Source: Treponema sp. (GTDB taxonomy: Bacteria; Spirochaetota; Spirochaetia; Treponematales; Treponemataceae). From it: DNA of 34,916 bases. The DNA lies in contig JAKSTN010000031.1 of the NCBI GenBank assembly GCA_024402535.1, positions 1 through 34,916 on the forward strand. The letters run 5' to 3'. The notes below the pieces were generated by a model. The model was given only the letters and a program-made list of their open reading frames with translations, did not search any database and was not told where the DNA came from. How positions within the stretch are numbered: the stretch's first letter is position 1; each line of letters begins with the position of its first letter. Positions 7,609 through 13,366 of the stretch are shown piece after piece. Position numbers and translations under genes: made by a program.

Positions 7609-7644
7609 TAAAGGTCATTGTTACCCTTGACCGCTTGACCTTTA
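7609..7644. promoter_or_regulatory. operator-like inverted and tandem repeats (TGACC family)
   Basis: TAAAGGTCA (7609-7617) is a perfect inverted copy of TGACCTTTA (7636-7644). Between and within them TTGACC occurs twice in tandem at 8-bp spacing (7627-7632 and 7635-7640). The cluster lies in the 5' leader of the leftward operon, directly downstream of its promoter, where a Ner-type protein binds in Mu. I infer a binding site for the product of 7247-7549. Confidence 0.6.
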
Positions 7645-7663
7645 CTTGTTGAGTGATAATTCA

Positions 7664-7692
7664 AATATAATGAGCTTTATCTCATTTGTCAA
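7664..7692 (-). promoter_or_regulatory. leftward early promoter, consensus-like
   Basis: Read on the minus strand: TTGACA (complement of 7687-7692), a spacer of exactly 17 bp, and TATATT (complement of 7664-7669). This is the best promoter in the window and points into the Ner-like gene and the transposition operon. A TTATCTCA half-site (7677-7684) lies inside its spacer. A rightward TATAAT (7666-7671) overlaps the -10 and may belong to the repressor promoter, although its -35 is poor. Confidence 0.8.
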
Positions 7693-7741
7693 ATAAAAAG
7701 TGAGATAATTTTAATAAATTGTGAGTGAAATAATTTTAATA
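7677..7741. promoter_or_regulatory. repressor operator candidates (TGAGATAA repeats)
   Basis: TTATCTCA (7677-7684) is a perfect inverted copy of TGAGATAA (7701-7708). The latter is part of an 18-bp direct repeat, AGTGAGATAATTTTAATA at 7699-7716 and AGTGAAATAATTTTAATA at 7724-7741 (17 of 18 identical, 25-bp spacing). A related AGTGATAATT is at 7652-7661. The repeats cover the leftward promoter and run up to the repressor ATG, as expected of sites through which a repressor shuts the early promoter and controls its own gene. Confidence 0.6.
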
Positions 7742-8400
7742 TGAGTGAAAACGAAGTAATAATTGAGCGTTTAGTGAGGTATTTTGATAGTACCATTGCT
7801 GGGGTTGAGAAAACACTCAATCTTTCCAATGGAACTTTACGAAGATTTAGCAAAGGAATTTCTACAACTCCGCATGCTTTAATAAAAGCATTAAAATATG
7901 CAAATCTTAATGTCGATTACTTCCTGACAGGCGAAGGCGTTCCGGAACTGGAACCAATCGTAGCAGAATCAGTTGCGTCCGAATGTGATGAAACAAAAAC
8001 TAACAGGATTCCATTCTATTGCTTTGATGTAATGGGAAAAGTTGAATCTGAAGAAACTTTGATGAACACAAAGCCGACATGTTACTTTGAGTTACCGGGC
8101 TTTACTGGGTGCCTTGCGGCGTTCCCCGTATTCGGCGACAGCATGAAACCGAAAATCCTGAACGGTGACATTGTGGTTATCAGCGAGAAAGTACCGGAAG
8201 AAAAGATCCTCTGGGGCGAAACTTATCTTGTTGTTACGGATGCATGGCGAGTCATCAAGACGGTACATCCAGGAGAGACGGAAGAATTTCTTGTTTTGCG
8301 GTCAATTAATCCTAATTATGAGGGAGATACTGCCGTTAATAAAAGTGACATTAGAGGACTTTACTTGATTAAGGGTAAGGTGTCGAAATTTAGTGTTTAA
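7741..8400 (+). CDS. CI/LexA-like phage repressor with S24 peptidase domain
   Basis: The 219-aa protein has an N-terminal HTH (residues about 8-40, IIERLVRY ... VEKTLNLSNGTLRRFSKG) and a C-terminal S24 domain. S134 in FPVFGDSM and K173 in WRVIKTV are the likely Ser-Lys catalytic pair. Such repressors hold the prophage silent and cut themselves when RecA is activated by DNA damage. A normal Ala-Gly cleavage site is not obvious; the linker has VMGK at 98-100 instead, so cleavage needs proof. No Shine-Dalgarno is visible before ATG 7741, suggesting low-level translation. The gene diverges from the Ner-like gene. Confidence 0.9.
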   Translation: MSENEVIIERLVRYFDSTIAGVEKTLNLSNGTLRRFSKGISTTPHALIKALKYANLNVDYFLTGEGVPELEPIVAESVASECDETKTNRIPFYCFDVMGKVESEETLMNTKPTCYFELPGFTGCLAAFPVFGDSMKPKILNGDIVVISEKVPEEKILWGETYLVVTDAWRVIKTVHPGETEEFLVLRSINPNYEGDTAVNKSDIRGLYLIKGKVSKFSV

Positions 8401-8421
8401 AAAAAGTTTTAGGAGGAATTT

Positions 8422-8670
8422 ATGGGAGCATCTGCCGCAAGTGCTACAGCATCTTTGCTTGTAGTTCTTTTGCCAATTCTTTTAGTTGTATTAAGCATTC
8501 TTGTTATAGTCTACATCATTGTATTAATTGCAAGATTGTATAAGGCTGTAATTAGAACAGCTAACGCAACAGAAGAAACAAACAGGCTTCTGCGGATTCT
8601 GATTAAGGACTTACGGGAGAAAAACGAAACTCCAGCAAGTTCTGAAAGCTCATCATCAGAGAGCGTGTAA
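8422..8670 (+). CDS. small membrane protein downstream of repressor, 82 aa
   Basis: One long hydrophobic helix covers residues about 11-40 (LLVVLLPILLVVLSILVIVY), followed by a charged helix and a Ser-rich tail (SSESSSSESV). GGAGGA lies 6 nt before the ATG. It follows the repressor by 21 nt and would be made with it in the lysogen. Small membrane proteins in this position often act in superinfection exclusion, but nothing here proves that. A holin role is unlikely because the lysis genes are elsewhere (11302-12452). Confidence 0.7.
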   Translation: MGASAASATASLLVVLLPILLVVLSILVIVYIIVLIARLYKAVIRTANATEETNRLLRILIKDLREKNETPASSESSSSESV

Positions 8671-8675
8671 GCACT

Positions 8676-8730
8676 AAACCCCTGAGCCCCGGAGTCCGCG
8701 CAAGCTCTCCACCTGTCCGCTCAGGGGTTT
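8676..8730. terminator. strong hairpin after repressor operon, no U tract
   Basis: AAACCCCTGAGC (8676-8687) pairs perfectly with GCTCAGGGGTTT (8719-8730), a 12-bp stem. The 31-nt loop can form an extra GGAG/CTCC stem. It lies just after the membrane-protein gene. Only TTT follows before A-rich sequence, so it is an imperfect intrinsic terminator. It may instead protect mRNA ends or be a protein-binding site. Confidence 0.6.
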
Positions 8731-8777
8731 AAAATTATAAGAAAAAATGATAAATTTTTGTTCCGGAATACTATATT

Positions 8778-8788
8778 TGTGGTATAAT
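8778..8788 (+). promoter_or_regulatory. extended -10 promoter before 8848-9518
   Basis: TGTGGTATAAT is identical to 6780-6790. TTGTTC at 8758-8763 is a possible but poorly spaced -35. The predicted start near 8795 gives a leader of about 50 nt to the ATG at 8848. It probably drives the two unknown genes that end at the terminator at 9530-9561. Confidence 0.65.
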
Positions 8789-8847
8789 TAGAGCCCCGTA
8801 CAAATATTTAAAAAACTTGATTAAAAACTAAATCAAGGAGTTGTTTT

Positions 8848-9051
8848 ATGAAAACATACAAAGAGGTATTGAAGTCAGTAAGGGAAAATATCGGAAAAGA
8901 CACTTTCGTTATTCAAGAACATAACAAATTAGATTATACTGGCGTAGGATTTGGATATAACTTAAAAGATGCATATCCAAAAACTCTGAAGCAAGCAAAG
9001 AAAGATATTGAAACTCCAATGTTCGATGCTATTGTGAAAGCTGTAAGGTAA
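8848..9051 (+). CDS. small hypothetical protein, 67 aa
   Basis: The product starts MKTYKEVLKSVRENIGKDTF and is basic, soluble and without known motifs. A strong AAGGAG site lies 7 nt before the ATG. It has its own promoter (8778-8788) and is followed after 8 nt by 9060-9518, so the pair forms a short independent operon between the repressor block and the late genes. Such units are often lysogenic accessory genes; the function is unknown. Confidence 0.65.
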   Translation: MKTYKEVLKSVRENIGKDTFVIQEHNKLDYTGVGFGYNLKDAYPKTLKQAKKDIETPMFDAIVKAVR

Positions 9052-9059
9052 GTTCAGAT

Positions 9060-9518
9060 ATGGATTTCAATAACTATGAAGAACTTCATAAGCTTATCGC
9101 AGAAGTTGTTGATGAAAAATACAAAATAGCAATTGCAAATATTACTTATCTGGAAGAAATCGATGACAAGTGCTATGTAATTTATATGACTCAGTTTCGA
9201 GACGTTCTTAATCATCTTTCAAGAATTTATTCTTGCAATGATATCGTTTCTTCCAAGACTGAAATAATTGAGCAACTTGAAAGAATAAGCGGACATTTGG
9301 AAAGAGTCGTTATAGATTCCTTCAGGAAAATAACTGATAGTTTATTAAAGAATGTCCTGGGTTCATGTAAACCAAGAGATAAAAATGCATTTAAAATTCA
9401 AATTGCACAGAAAGTCAGAGACCTTCGTTTAAGCAACCAAGAAGTTTCTTTCGAAGATAAACTCAAAGGCTTTCAAGAAATGGTCGAATACCTAGAAGAG
9501 TTACTGCAAAAAAACTAA
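9060..9518 (+). CDS. hypothetical helical protein, 152 aa
   Basis: This is the second gene of the pair with 8848-9051. The protein is almost entirely helical and charged (MDFNNYEELHKLIAEVVDEK ... VEYLEELLQKN), with no signal peptide or membrane segment. The ribosome-binding site is weak (AAGGTAAG overlapping the preceding stop), suggesting coupling. An antitoxin- or immunity-like pairing with the 67-aa gene is conceivable but not supported by any motif. Confidence 0.65.
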   Translation: MDFNNYEELHKLIAEVVDEKYKIAIANITYLEEIDDKCYVIYMTQFRDVLNHLSRIYSCNDIVSSKTEIIEQLERISGHLERVVIDSFRKITDSLLKNVLGSCKPRDKNAFKIQIAQKVRDLRLSNQEVSFEDKLKGFQEMVEYLEELLQKN

Positions 9519-9529
9519 TAGCATATCCA

Positions 9530-9561
9530 AGCCCCGAACTTTTTCGGGGCTCTTTTTTTTT
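9530..9561 (+). terminator. intrinsic terminator
   Basis: AGCCCCGA (9530-9537) pairs with TCGGGGCT (9544-9551), with a 6-nt loop, followed by a run of nine T. This closes the 8848-9518 unit and separates it from the candidate activator gene. Confidence 0.93.
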
Positions 9562-9623
9562 GCCCTACCAGGTAAGCCGTAAACGTTCCGGATTGTTATA
9601 CGTTCCTACTTGGAGGACTAGTC

Positions 9624-9857
9624 ATGATACAAGCTAGAGGTAACAGTTCAATCTGTAAAGAGATGGCTCTGACGTATACAGAGTTGATCACAATTAAGGA
9701 CCTGGCTAATAACCTTAGTCAGAAAGAATGCGCGTACAAAGAACACGTCACGGAGGCGTGTGTTTCTATGCGTGTGCAACGAGCCATGAAACGAAATGGC
9801 TATAACAACAAAATCGTTTTTCTATCCGACTGCTACAAACTTCTTAATAATCCTTAA
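9624..9857 (+). CDS. GerE/LuxR-type HTH protein, candidate late-gene activator
   Basis: The 77-aa protein fits the LuxR-type helix-turn-helix along most of its length: LT.TE (16-20), LANNLSQKECA (28-38), then VTEACVSMRVQRAM and a final NNKIVFL helix. Its size is that of stand-alone GerE. Position is suggestive: it lies between the switch region and the late genes, where Mu places Mor and C. GGAGGA precedes the ATG, and ACGTTCC occurs twice, 17 bp apart, just upstream (9583-9589, 9600-9606). I infer an activator of late transcription; the match to the LuxR family is by eye only. Confidence 0.6.
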   Translation: MIQARGNSSICKEMALTYTELITIKDLANNLSQKECAYKEHVTEACVSMRVQRAMKRNGYNNKIVFLSDCYKLLNNP

Positions 9858-9879
9858 TCCCTACCTGCTTAATTAATTC

Positions 9880-9960
9880 AAATTCTAAAAATCTAAACAT
9901 CTCGCTGAAATTCTAAATGAACCTGTGAAGCCAAATAGTTGTACATTCTGAACATCTGCT
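9880..9960 (+). promoter_or_regulatory. repeat-rich leader, candidate late promoter region
   Basis: The 134-bp gap before the first late gene holds two repeat pairs. AAATTCTAAA occurs at 9880-9889 and 9908-9917. AAACATCTCGCT (9895-9906) resembles GAACATCTGCT (9950-9960). No good -35/-10 pair is visible, as expected for an activator-dependent phage promoter. I infer binding sites for a late activator, perhaps the product of 9624-9857. Confidence 0.45.
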
Positions 9961-9991
9961 TCTGGCAGAAATACAATTTTGGAGGCTATAT

Positions 9992-10510
9992 ATGGCTGTA
10001 ACATTTAATGCTGCTGACCGCGTTGGCGTTGTCGGTGGCTACATTGGAGGCATTGCGTCTTTGCTCGGAATGCTTGGTGGTGGTTATTACAATGGCGGCA
10101 TGGCTGCTCCTGTAATGGCTAATGGTTATAACGGTAATCCTTACGGACATTCTGTTGTAACAGAATCTGAACTTCGCGATCGTCTGGCACAGGAAAAAGA
10201 AATTTCCCGCCTTACAAGCGAACGTGACATGCTTCTGAGCGACCAGCGCAACGAAGTCAAGATGCTTGAAGTCTACAAGTACCTTGATGCAAAGGACAAA
10301 GCTCAGAGCGAAGCCCTTGCACAGTTCAAAGCAGAACAGGCTGTCATCAATGCGCAGGTTGGTGCAAACATTGCACTGAACCAGGACAACATCAGAGACC
10401 TTAGATTCACTATCGGCTCTCTGACAAAGACAGTTATTCCAATCACAAATATCTGTCCACGTCCTGCTGTTGCTGAAATCCAGCCAACAGAACCAACACC
10501 TGCTGCCTAA
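9992..10510 (+). CDS. Gly-rich/coiled-coil phage protein, 172 aa
   Basis: The N-terminal third is Gly/Ala/Tyr/Asn-rich (VGGYIGGIASLLGMLGGGYY). Residues about 58-125 form a long heptad-patterned coiled coil, and the C-terminus carries VIPITNICPRP followed by a Pro/Thr tail. I recall similar 'glycine-rich plus NICPRP' proteins from gut phages with no assigned role. A GGAGG site and a position directly after the putative late leader suggest strong late expression, so a virion or assembly role is possible. It ends just before a GC-rich hairpin. Confidence 0.7.
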   Translation: MAVTFNAADRVGVVGGYIGGIASLLGMLGGGYYNGGMAAPVMANGYNGNPYGHSVVTESELRDRLAQEKEISRLTSERDMLLSDQRNEVKMLEVYKYLDAKDKAQSEALAQFKAEQAVINAQVGANIALNQDNIRDLRFTIGSLTKTVIPITNICPRPAVAEIQPTEPTPAA

Positions 10511-10530
10511 AGTTCCAGGCTAATTTATGG

Positions 10531-10558
10531 GGGGGATGCCTTTGGGCATTCCCCTTTT
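10531..10558 (+). terminator. hairpin with short U tract, partial terminator
   Basis: GGGGGATGCC (10531-10540) pairs with GGCATTCCCC (10545-10554), with one G-T pair and a TTTG loop, followed by TTTT. Downstream genes have no obvious promoter, so it probably sets a step-down in transcription after the strongly expressed first late gene. Confidence 0.7.
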
Positions 10559-10571
10559 GCGAGGGTAAACA

Positions 10572-10904
10572 ATGGTTTTAATTGCAGATGCAAAAACAAA
10601 ACTTACAAAATGGATTGAAAAAAACATCATCAATAAGGTTCCAGGAGAAGGAAAACGTGTAGTTATGGCCGTTGTTGTAAATCGTGCAATGAACAACATC
10701 GACAAAGTGATTCCGGAACTTACGAAAAATTCTATTCTTGCCGCAACCGGAATCTTTGATGGTGAATCAATCGATGAAAACATTCTGATTGAGATAAGGG
10801 AAAAGCTGGGAGCAAATCACTTTGACATTAACATTCCAATGATTGGAACAGTTAGCATAGATGGTGAAGCCCTAGATGATCTTTACAGCCAGATGAAATC
10901 ATAG
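10572..10904 (+). CDS. hypothetical late protein, 110 aa
   Basis: The product (MVLIADAKTKLTKWIEKNII ...) is soluble, with a helical N-terminus and an acidic C-terminus that may form beta strands (HFDINIPMIGTVSIDGEALD). The family is not recognised. It has a GAGGG-type ribosome-binding site and lies between two similarly sized unknown genes upstream of the lysis cassette. Confidence 0.65.
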   Translation: MVLIADAKTKLTKWIEKNIINKVPGEGKRVVMAVVVNRAMNNIDKVIPELTKNSILAATGIFDGESIDENILIEIREKLGANHFDINIPMIGTVSIDGEALDDLYSQMKS

Positions 10905-10915
10905 GAGAAAAAATC

Positions 10916-11230
10916 ATGGAAAACTATCTTAAAAATAAAATGCAGATGGAAAAGGATGACCTTAAAGACTGTGACATGCTCATGGGGTATGCAGAAGAAG
11001 CTCAGGCTCATGGAGAAACAGACTGTGCCACTTTTTTTTATAACAGAGCCAAGAAACGCTGGGAAGATTACAAAACTTCAGAAGCTGAAGTCACAAAAGA
11101 AGTGGACAAAATGCGCGGAACCGCAAGCGATGCCCCGGACAGCATACAGGGCATGCTCTACAATCTTCTTATGGAAGACCAGAAAGAACGGGCTATGAAA
11201 CTTAAACACAGAATTGAAAACTTTGCCTGA
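10916..11230 (+). CDS. hypothetical helical late protein, 104 aa
   Basis: This highly charged helical protein has several Met/Lys/Glu-rich amphipathic stretches (MENYLKNKMQMEKDDLKDCD; NLLMEDQKERAMKLKHRI). The helical hairpin repeat resembles TPR-like packing (YAEEAQAHGETDCATFFYNR), but there is only one such unit. AGGAG lies 8 nt before the ATG. A terminator follows directly. Confidence 0.65.
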   Translation: MENYLKNKMQMEKDDLKDCDMLMGYAEEAQAHGETDCATFFYNRAKKRWEDYKTSEAEVTKEVDKMRGTASDAPDSIQGMLYNLLMEDQKERAMKLKHRIENFA

Positions 11231-11236
11231 TGCACT

Positions 11237-11268
11237 AACCACCGACTCAAAAAGCCGGTGGTTTTTTT
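11237..11268 (+). terminator. intrinsic terminator before lysis genes
   Basis: AACCACCG (11237-11244) pairs with CGGTGGTT (11256-11263), with an 11-nt loop, followed by a T run to 11268. It separates the unknown late genes from the endolysin gene. Confidence 0.9.
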
Positions 11269-11301
11269 ATATCCTGTAGATTTATGAAAGGAGGATTATA
11301 C

Positions 11302-11736
11302 ATGAGTAAATCATTTTCAGATTTGCAATTCCCGTTTTCAATAAAAGCGAGGCAGGCTTATGACGAAATGATGTCAGATACAAAGCTTAAAGAAATGGGT
11401 GTCGAAAAAATAGCGGTTTCTGAAACGAAAAGAGAGCTTACGGTTCAGATGGCATATTACTCCAGAGGAAGAATGCCGGTAGATGATGTTAAGGCAATGT
11501 ATAGAGCTGCGGGGCTTTATGCACTTTCAACAGAGGAAGCAAAAACGCCTAATACCTGGACACTTGAATCCAAACACATTCAAGGACTTGCCATTGATCT
11601 TGTCCCTGTAAAAAACGGTGTTTACTGGTGGAGTGCACCATTTCCTGTATGGGAACGTATGGGAGAAATCGGAGAAGCTCACGGGCTTACATGGGGCGGA
11701 AGATGGAAGAACCGGGACTGCCCGCATTTTCAGTAG
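11302..11736 (+). CDS. endolysin, M15-family peptidoglycan peptidase
   Basis: The 144-aa enzyme carries the zinc-binding pattern of M15 peptidases: H92 and D99 in SKHIQGLAIDL, and H142 in the C-terminal DCPHFQ, preceded by GLTWGGRW (128-135). Such enzymes cut the peptide part of peptidoglycan and serve as endolysins, released by a holin at the end of infection. There is no signal peptide. I start at ATG 11302 because AAGGAGG lies directly before it; the ATG at 11284 would place that site inside the gene. A holin-like gene and coiled-coil membrane proteins follow immediately. Confidence 0.9.
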   Translation: MSKSFSDLQFPFSIKARQAYDEMMSDTKLKEMGVEKIAVSETKRELTVQMAYYSRGRMPVDDVKAMYRAAGLYALSTEEAKTPNTWTLESKHIQGLAIDLVPVKNGVYWWSAPFPVWERMGEIGEAHGLTWGGRWKNRDCPHFQ

Positions 11737-11747
11737 GAGGAAAAAAA

Positions 11748-11981
11748 ATGTTTAGAACTGTATTCAAAGAAAATGATGGTCAGTGGTCAATGCGCCGGGT
11801 ACTGGCCTTCCTGTTTGCCCTTGCATCAATCGGATGCGGGATTACATCTCTTATTCTTAAGGCTGTCTGGCAGGTCATTGCCTGTGCTTTCGGTATTCCA
11901 GGAATAATCAGCATCATACTGCTGTTCTTTACAACATGGACAGATGTTTCAACGGTGGTTAATGCCGTTAAGGGGAAATGA
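11748..11981 (+). CDS. holin-like membrane protein, two TM segments, 77 aa
   Basis: Two hydrophobic helices are visible (residues about 18-37, VLAFLFALASIGCGITSLIL, and 40-64, VWQVIACAFGIPGIISIILL) with short charged ends. This is the size and topology of a class II holin or antiholin. The ATG at 11748 follows AGGAGG; the open frame extends further upstream but lies within the endolysin gene. Its stop overlaps the next start as ATGA. The assignment rests on topology and position. Confidence 0.75.
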   Translation: MFRTVFKENDGQWSMRRVLAFLFALASIGCGITSLILKAVWQVIACAFGIPGIISIILLFFTTWTDVSTVVNAVKGK

Positions 11982-12427
11982 TGGATGACAGAGAGAAAAT
12001 CTATGTTTATTTTCTTTGCGGTGTTTTTGTTGCTTTCTGTGCACTCTATGCTGTATTCGCAGGAATTAATGCCCACCCAAAATGTCGTATTAGTCAGGGA
12101 ACTGAAAACTATGCTGCAGGAAGTGAGAATGCTGAAAAGCTTTCAGGCGGAATCCAGCAGAGAGTTGGAGAACTGGAAGACCAAATGCGAACTGCAGGAA
12201 AAGAAACTTCAGAATGTATTACAGAGCTTAGAGACAGTGTCACAGAAATTGGAAGACTCCGAAATGACTGTGATAGAATTGCAGAAGCTGGTCGAGGAAT
12301 TAAAGAGTCAGCAGACAGTATTGAAGAACGAATACTTCTCTGTCTGCAGGTCCTTGGAGTTTCAGAAGAAGAAGCAGAAATTCTGGATGGTGACAGCCCT
12401 GGGTTTTATGACCCTGGCGGTCAGTGA
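11978..12427 (+). CDS. frame-A lysis-region protein: N-terminal TM plus coiled coil
   Basis: The 149-aa product has a single N-terminal membrane segment (residues about 9-31, YVYFLCGVFVAFCALYAVFA) and a long charged helical region with heptad pattern (about 55-125). This is the layout of an inner-membrane spanin subunit (Rz-like). It starts with ATGATG overlapping the holin stop, after AAGGGG. Its codons (GAA, GGA, GCA, AGA, ATT) resemble the neighbouring genes. It shares nearly all its DNA with the frame-B gene at 11985-12452, so one of the two could be spurious, or both real as with Rz/Rz1. Confidence 0.5.
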   Translation: MMDDREKIYVYFLCGVFVAFCALYAVFAGINAHPKCRISQGTENYAAGSENAEKLSGGIQQRVGELEDQMRTAGKETSECITELRDSVTEIGRLRNDCDRIAEAGRGIKESADSIEERILLCLQVLGVSEEEAEILDGDSPGFYDPGGQ

Positions 12428-12452
12428 AGGAATAATTATTGTATGTAAGTAA
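11985..12452 (+). CDS. frame-B lysis-region protein: signal peptide, coiled coil, C-terminal TM
   Basis: The 155-aa product has a signal-peptide-like N-terminus (MFIFFAVFLLLSVHSMLYSQ, probable cleavage near SQ|E). A long coiled coil with regular Leu spacing follows (about 40-120), then a C-terminal hydrophobic segment (WMVTALGFMTLAVSEGIIIV). The overall shape recalls unimolecular spanins, but the signal peptide has no lipobox cysteine. It starts 7 nt after the frame-A gene, so both can use the AAGGGG site. It ends just before the next gene's ribosome-binding site. The structural logic is stronger than for frame A, while codon use is less clear. Confidence 0.6.
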   Translation: MTERKSMFIFFAVFLLLSVHSMLYSQELMPTQNVVLVRELKTMLQEVRMLKSFQAESSRELENWKTKCELQEKKLQNVLQSLETVSQKLEDSEMTVIELQKLVEELKSQQTVLKNEYFSVCRSLEFQKKKQKFWMVTALGFMTLAVSEGIIIVCK

Positions 12453-12462
12453 GGAGAGTCTG

Positions 12463-12843
12463 ATGAGTGGTAATTGGGGATTGATAGCAGGAGTTGCAGG
12501 ATTAATAGTTTCGGTCATAACGATTGTATCTGTCATCATTGCCATTGGTCAGAACAAAGGCAAAACAGATGCCCAGATTACTACCATGGATAAACAGATT
12601 GCTGATCTGCAAACTGAAATGAAAGAGCACAAAAAAGAAGCTGCAAAGACTGAAGCAACTCTTCGAAGTGAATTCAAGGAAGAGGCTTCAAAGCTCAGAA
12701 CAGAACTTGCGGTTACTAATTCAACCATGCAGGATTTCGGGAACAGATTTTCCGATTTCTCTGGAGAAATGAGAGCCACAATGAACTTCATCAAGGATGA
12801 CTTTAGAGACATCAAGGAGAAAGTAAATGCCAAAGAGAAATAA
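12463..12843 (+). CDS. membrane-anchored coiled-coil protein before terminase
   Basis: The 126-aa protein has an N-terminal TM segment (residues about 6-28, LIAGVAGLIVSVITIVSVII) and a long coiled coil rich in Lys/Glu/Thr (35-120). In Mu-like phages a DUF2730-type small protein with the same anchor-plus-coil layout sits directly before gp27, so this may be its counterpart; a third lysis protein is the alternative. I start at ATG 12463 with AAGGAG upstream. The last 17 nt overlap the next gene. Confidence 0.7.
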   Translation: MSGNWGLIAGVAGLIVSVITIVSVIIAIGQNKGKTDAQITTMDKQIADLQTEMKEHKKEAAKTEATLRSEFKEEASKLRTELAVTNSTMQDFGNRFSDFSGEMRATMNFIKDDFRDIKEKVNAKEK

Positions 12844-13366
12844 AATCGAACTGCAGGGACTTGTGGAGCGGATTGTCCACATGTTCTATGATGAGAAGAT
12901 GACTCACATTCAGATTGCGGAAACCCTCAAGTCGGAGGGATTTGACGTCTCAAAAAGTGGCGTGGGTCGTACTCTTGTAAGTCATGCAAGCCAGATGAAG
13001 GCATACAAAGACGCGGCGGCTGAAGCCGTGGAAATTGTAAAAGAGGTACGAAAAACACCTGGTCTTGATATCAACGAAGCTACAATTCAAATTGCATCTA
13101 CAAAACTCCTGAAGGAAGTTGAAAGCTTTGAGAATTTCAACACTCTTGAACCGGGAGAAGTTCTTAAAGCCGTAAGCCGTCTTGCCACCTCGCAGACTCA
13201 AATTGCCAAAGTTAAACTTGAATTTGAACGCGGTTACAAGAAAGGTCTTTTTGAAGCTGCAAAAACCGTGGAAGAAGAAATCAAAAAAGCCGGCTGGGAT
13301 GATGACAGAGTGGCTATGGTCAAAGCTAAGATCATGGGCTTGAAGGTAAAAGACGATGATGAATAA
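12827..13366 (+). CDS. Mu gp27-like protein (DUF3486), small terminase candidate
   Basis: The 179-aa protein begins MPKRNKIELQGLVERIVHMF and has an HTH (about 26-48, THIQIAETLKSEGFDVSKSG) and long helices, matching the DUF3486 pattern. In Mu-like phages this gene always sits before the large terminase and is thought to be the DNA-recognising small subunit. It overlaps the terminase start by 11 nt. Confidence 0.85.
   Translation: MPKRNKIELQGLVERIVHMFYDEKMTHIQIAETLKSEGFDVSKSGVGRTLVSHASQMKAYKDAAAEAVEIVKEVRKTPGLDINEATIQIASTKLLKEVESFENFNTLEPGEVLKAVSRLATSQTQIAKVKLEFERGYKKGLFEAAKTVEEEIKKAGWDDDRVAMVKAKIMGLKVKDDDE

Noticed and set aside
8848..9518. Toxin-antitoxin pair
   Set aside because: The two-gene layout with its own promoter and terminator fits, but no toxin or antitoxin motif is visible and the gene order and sizes are not diagnostic.
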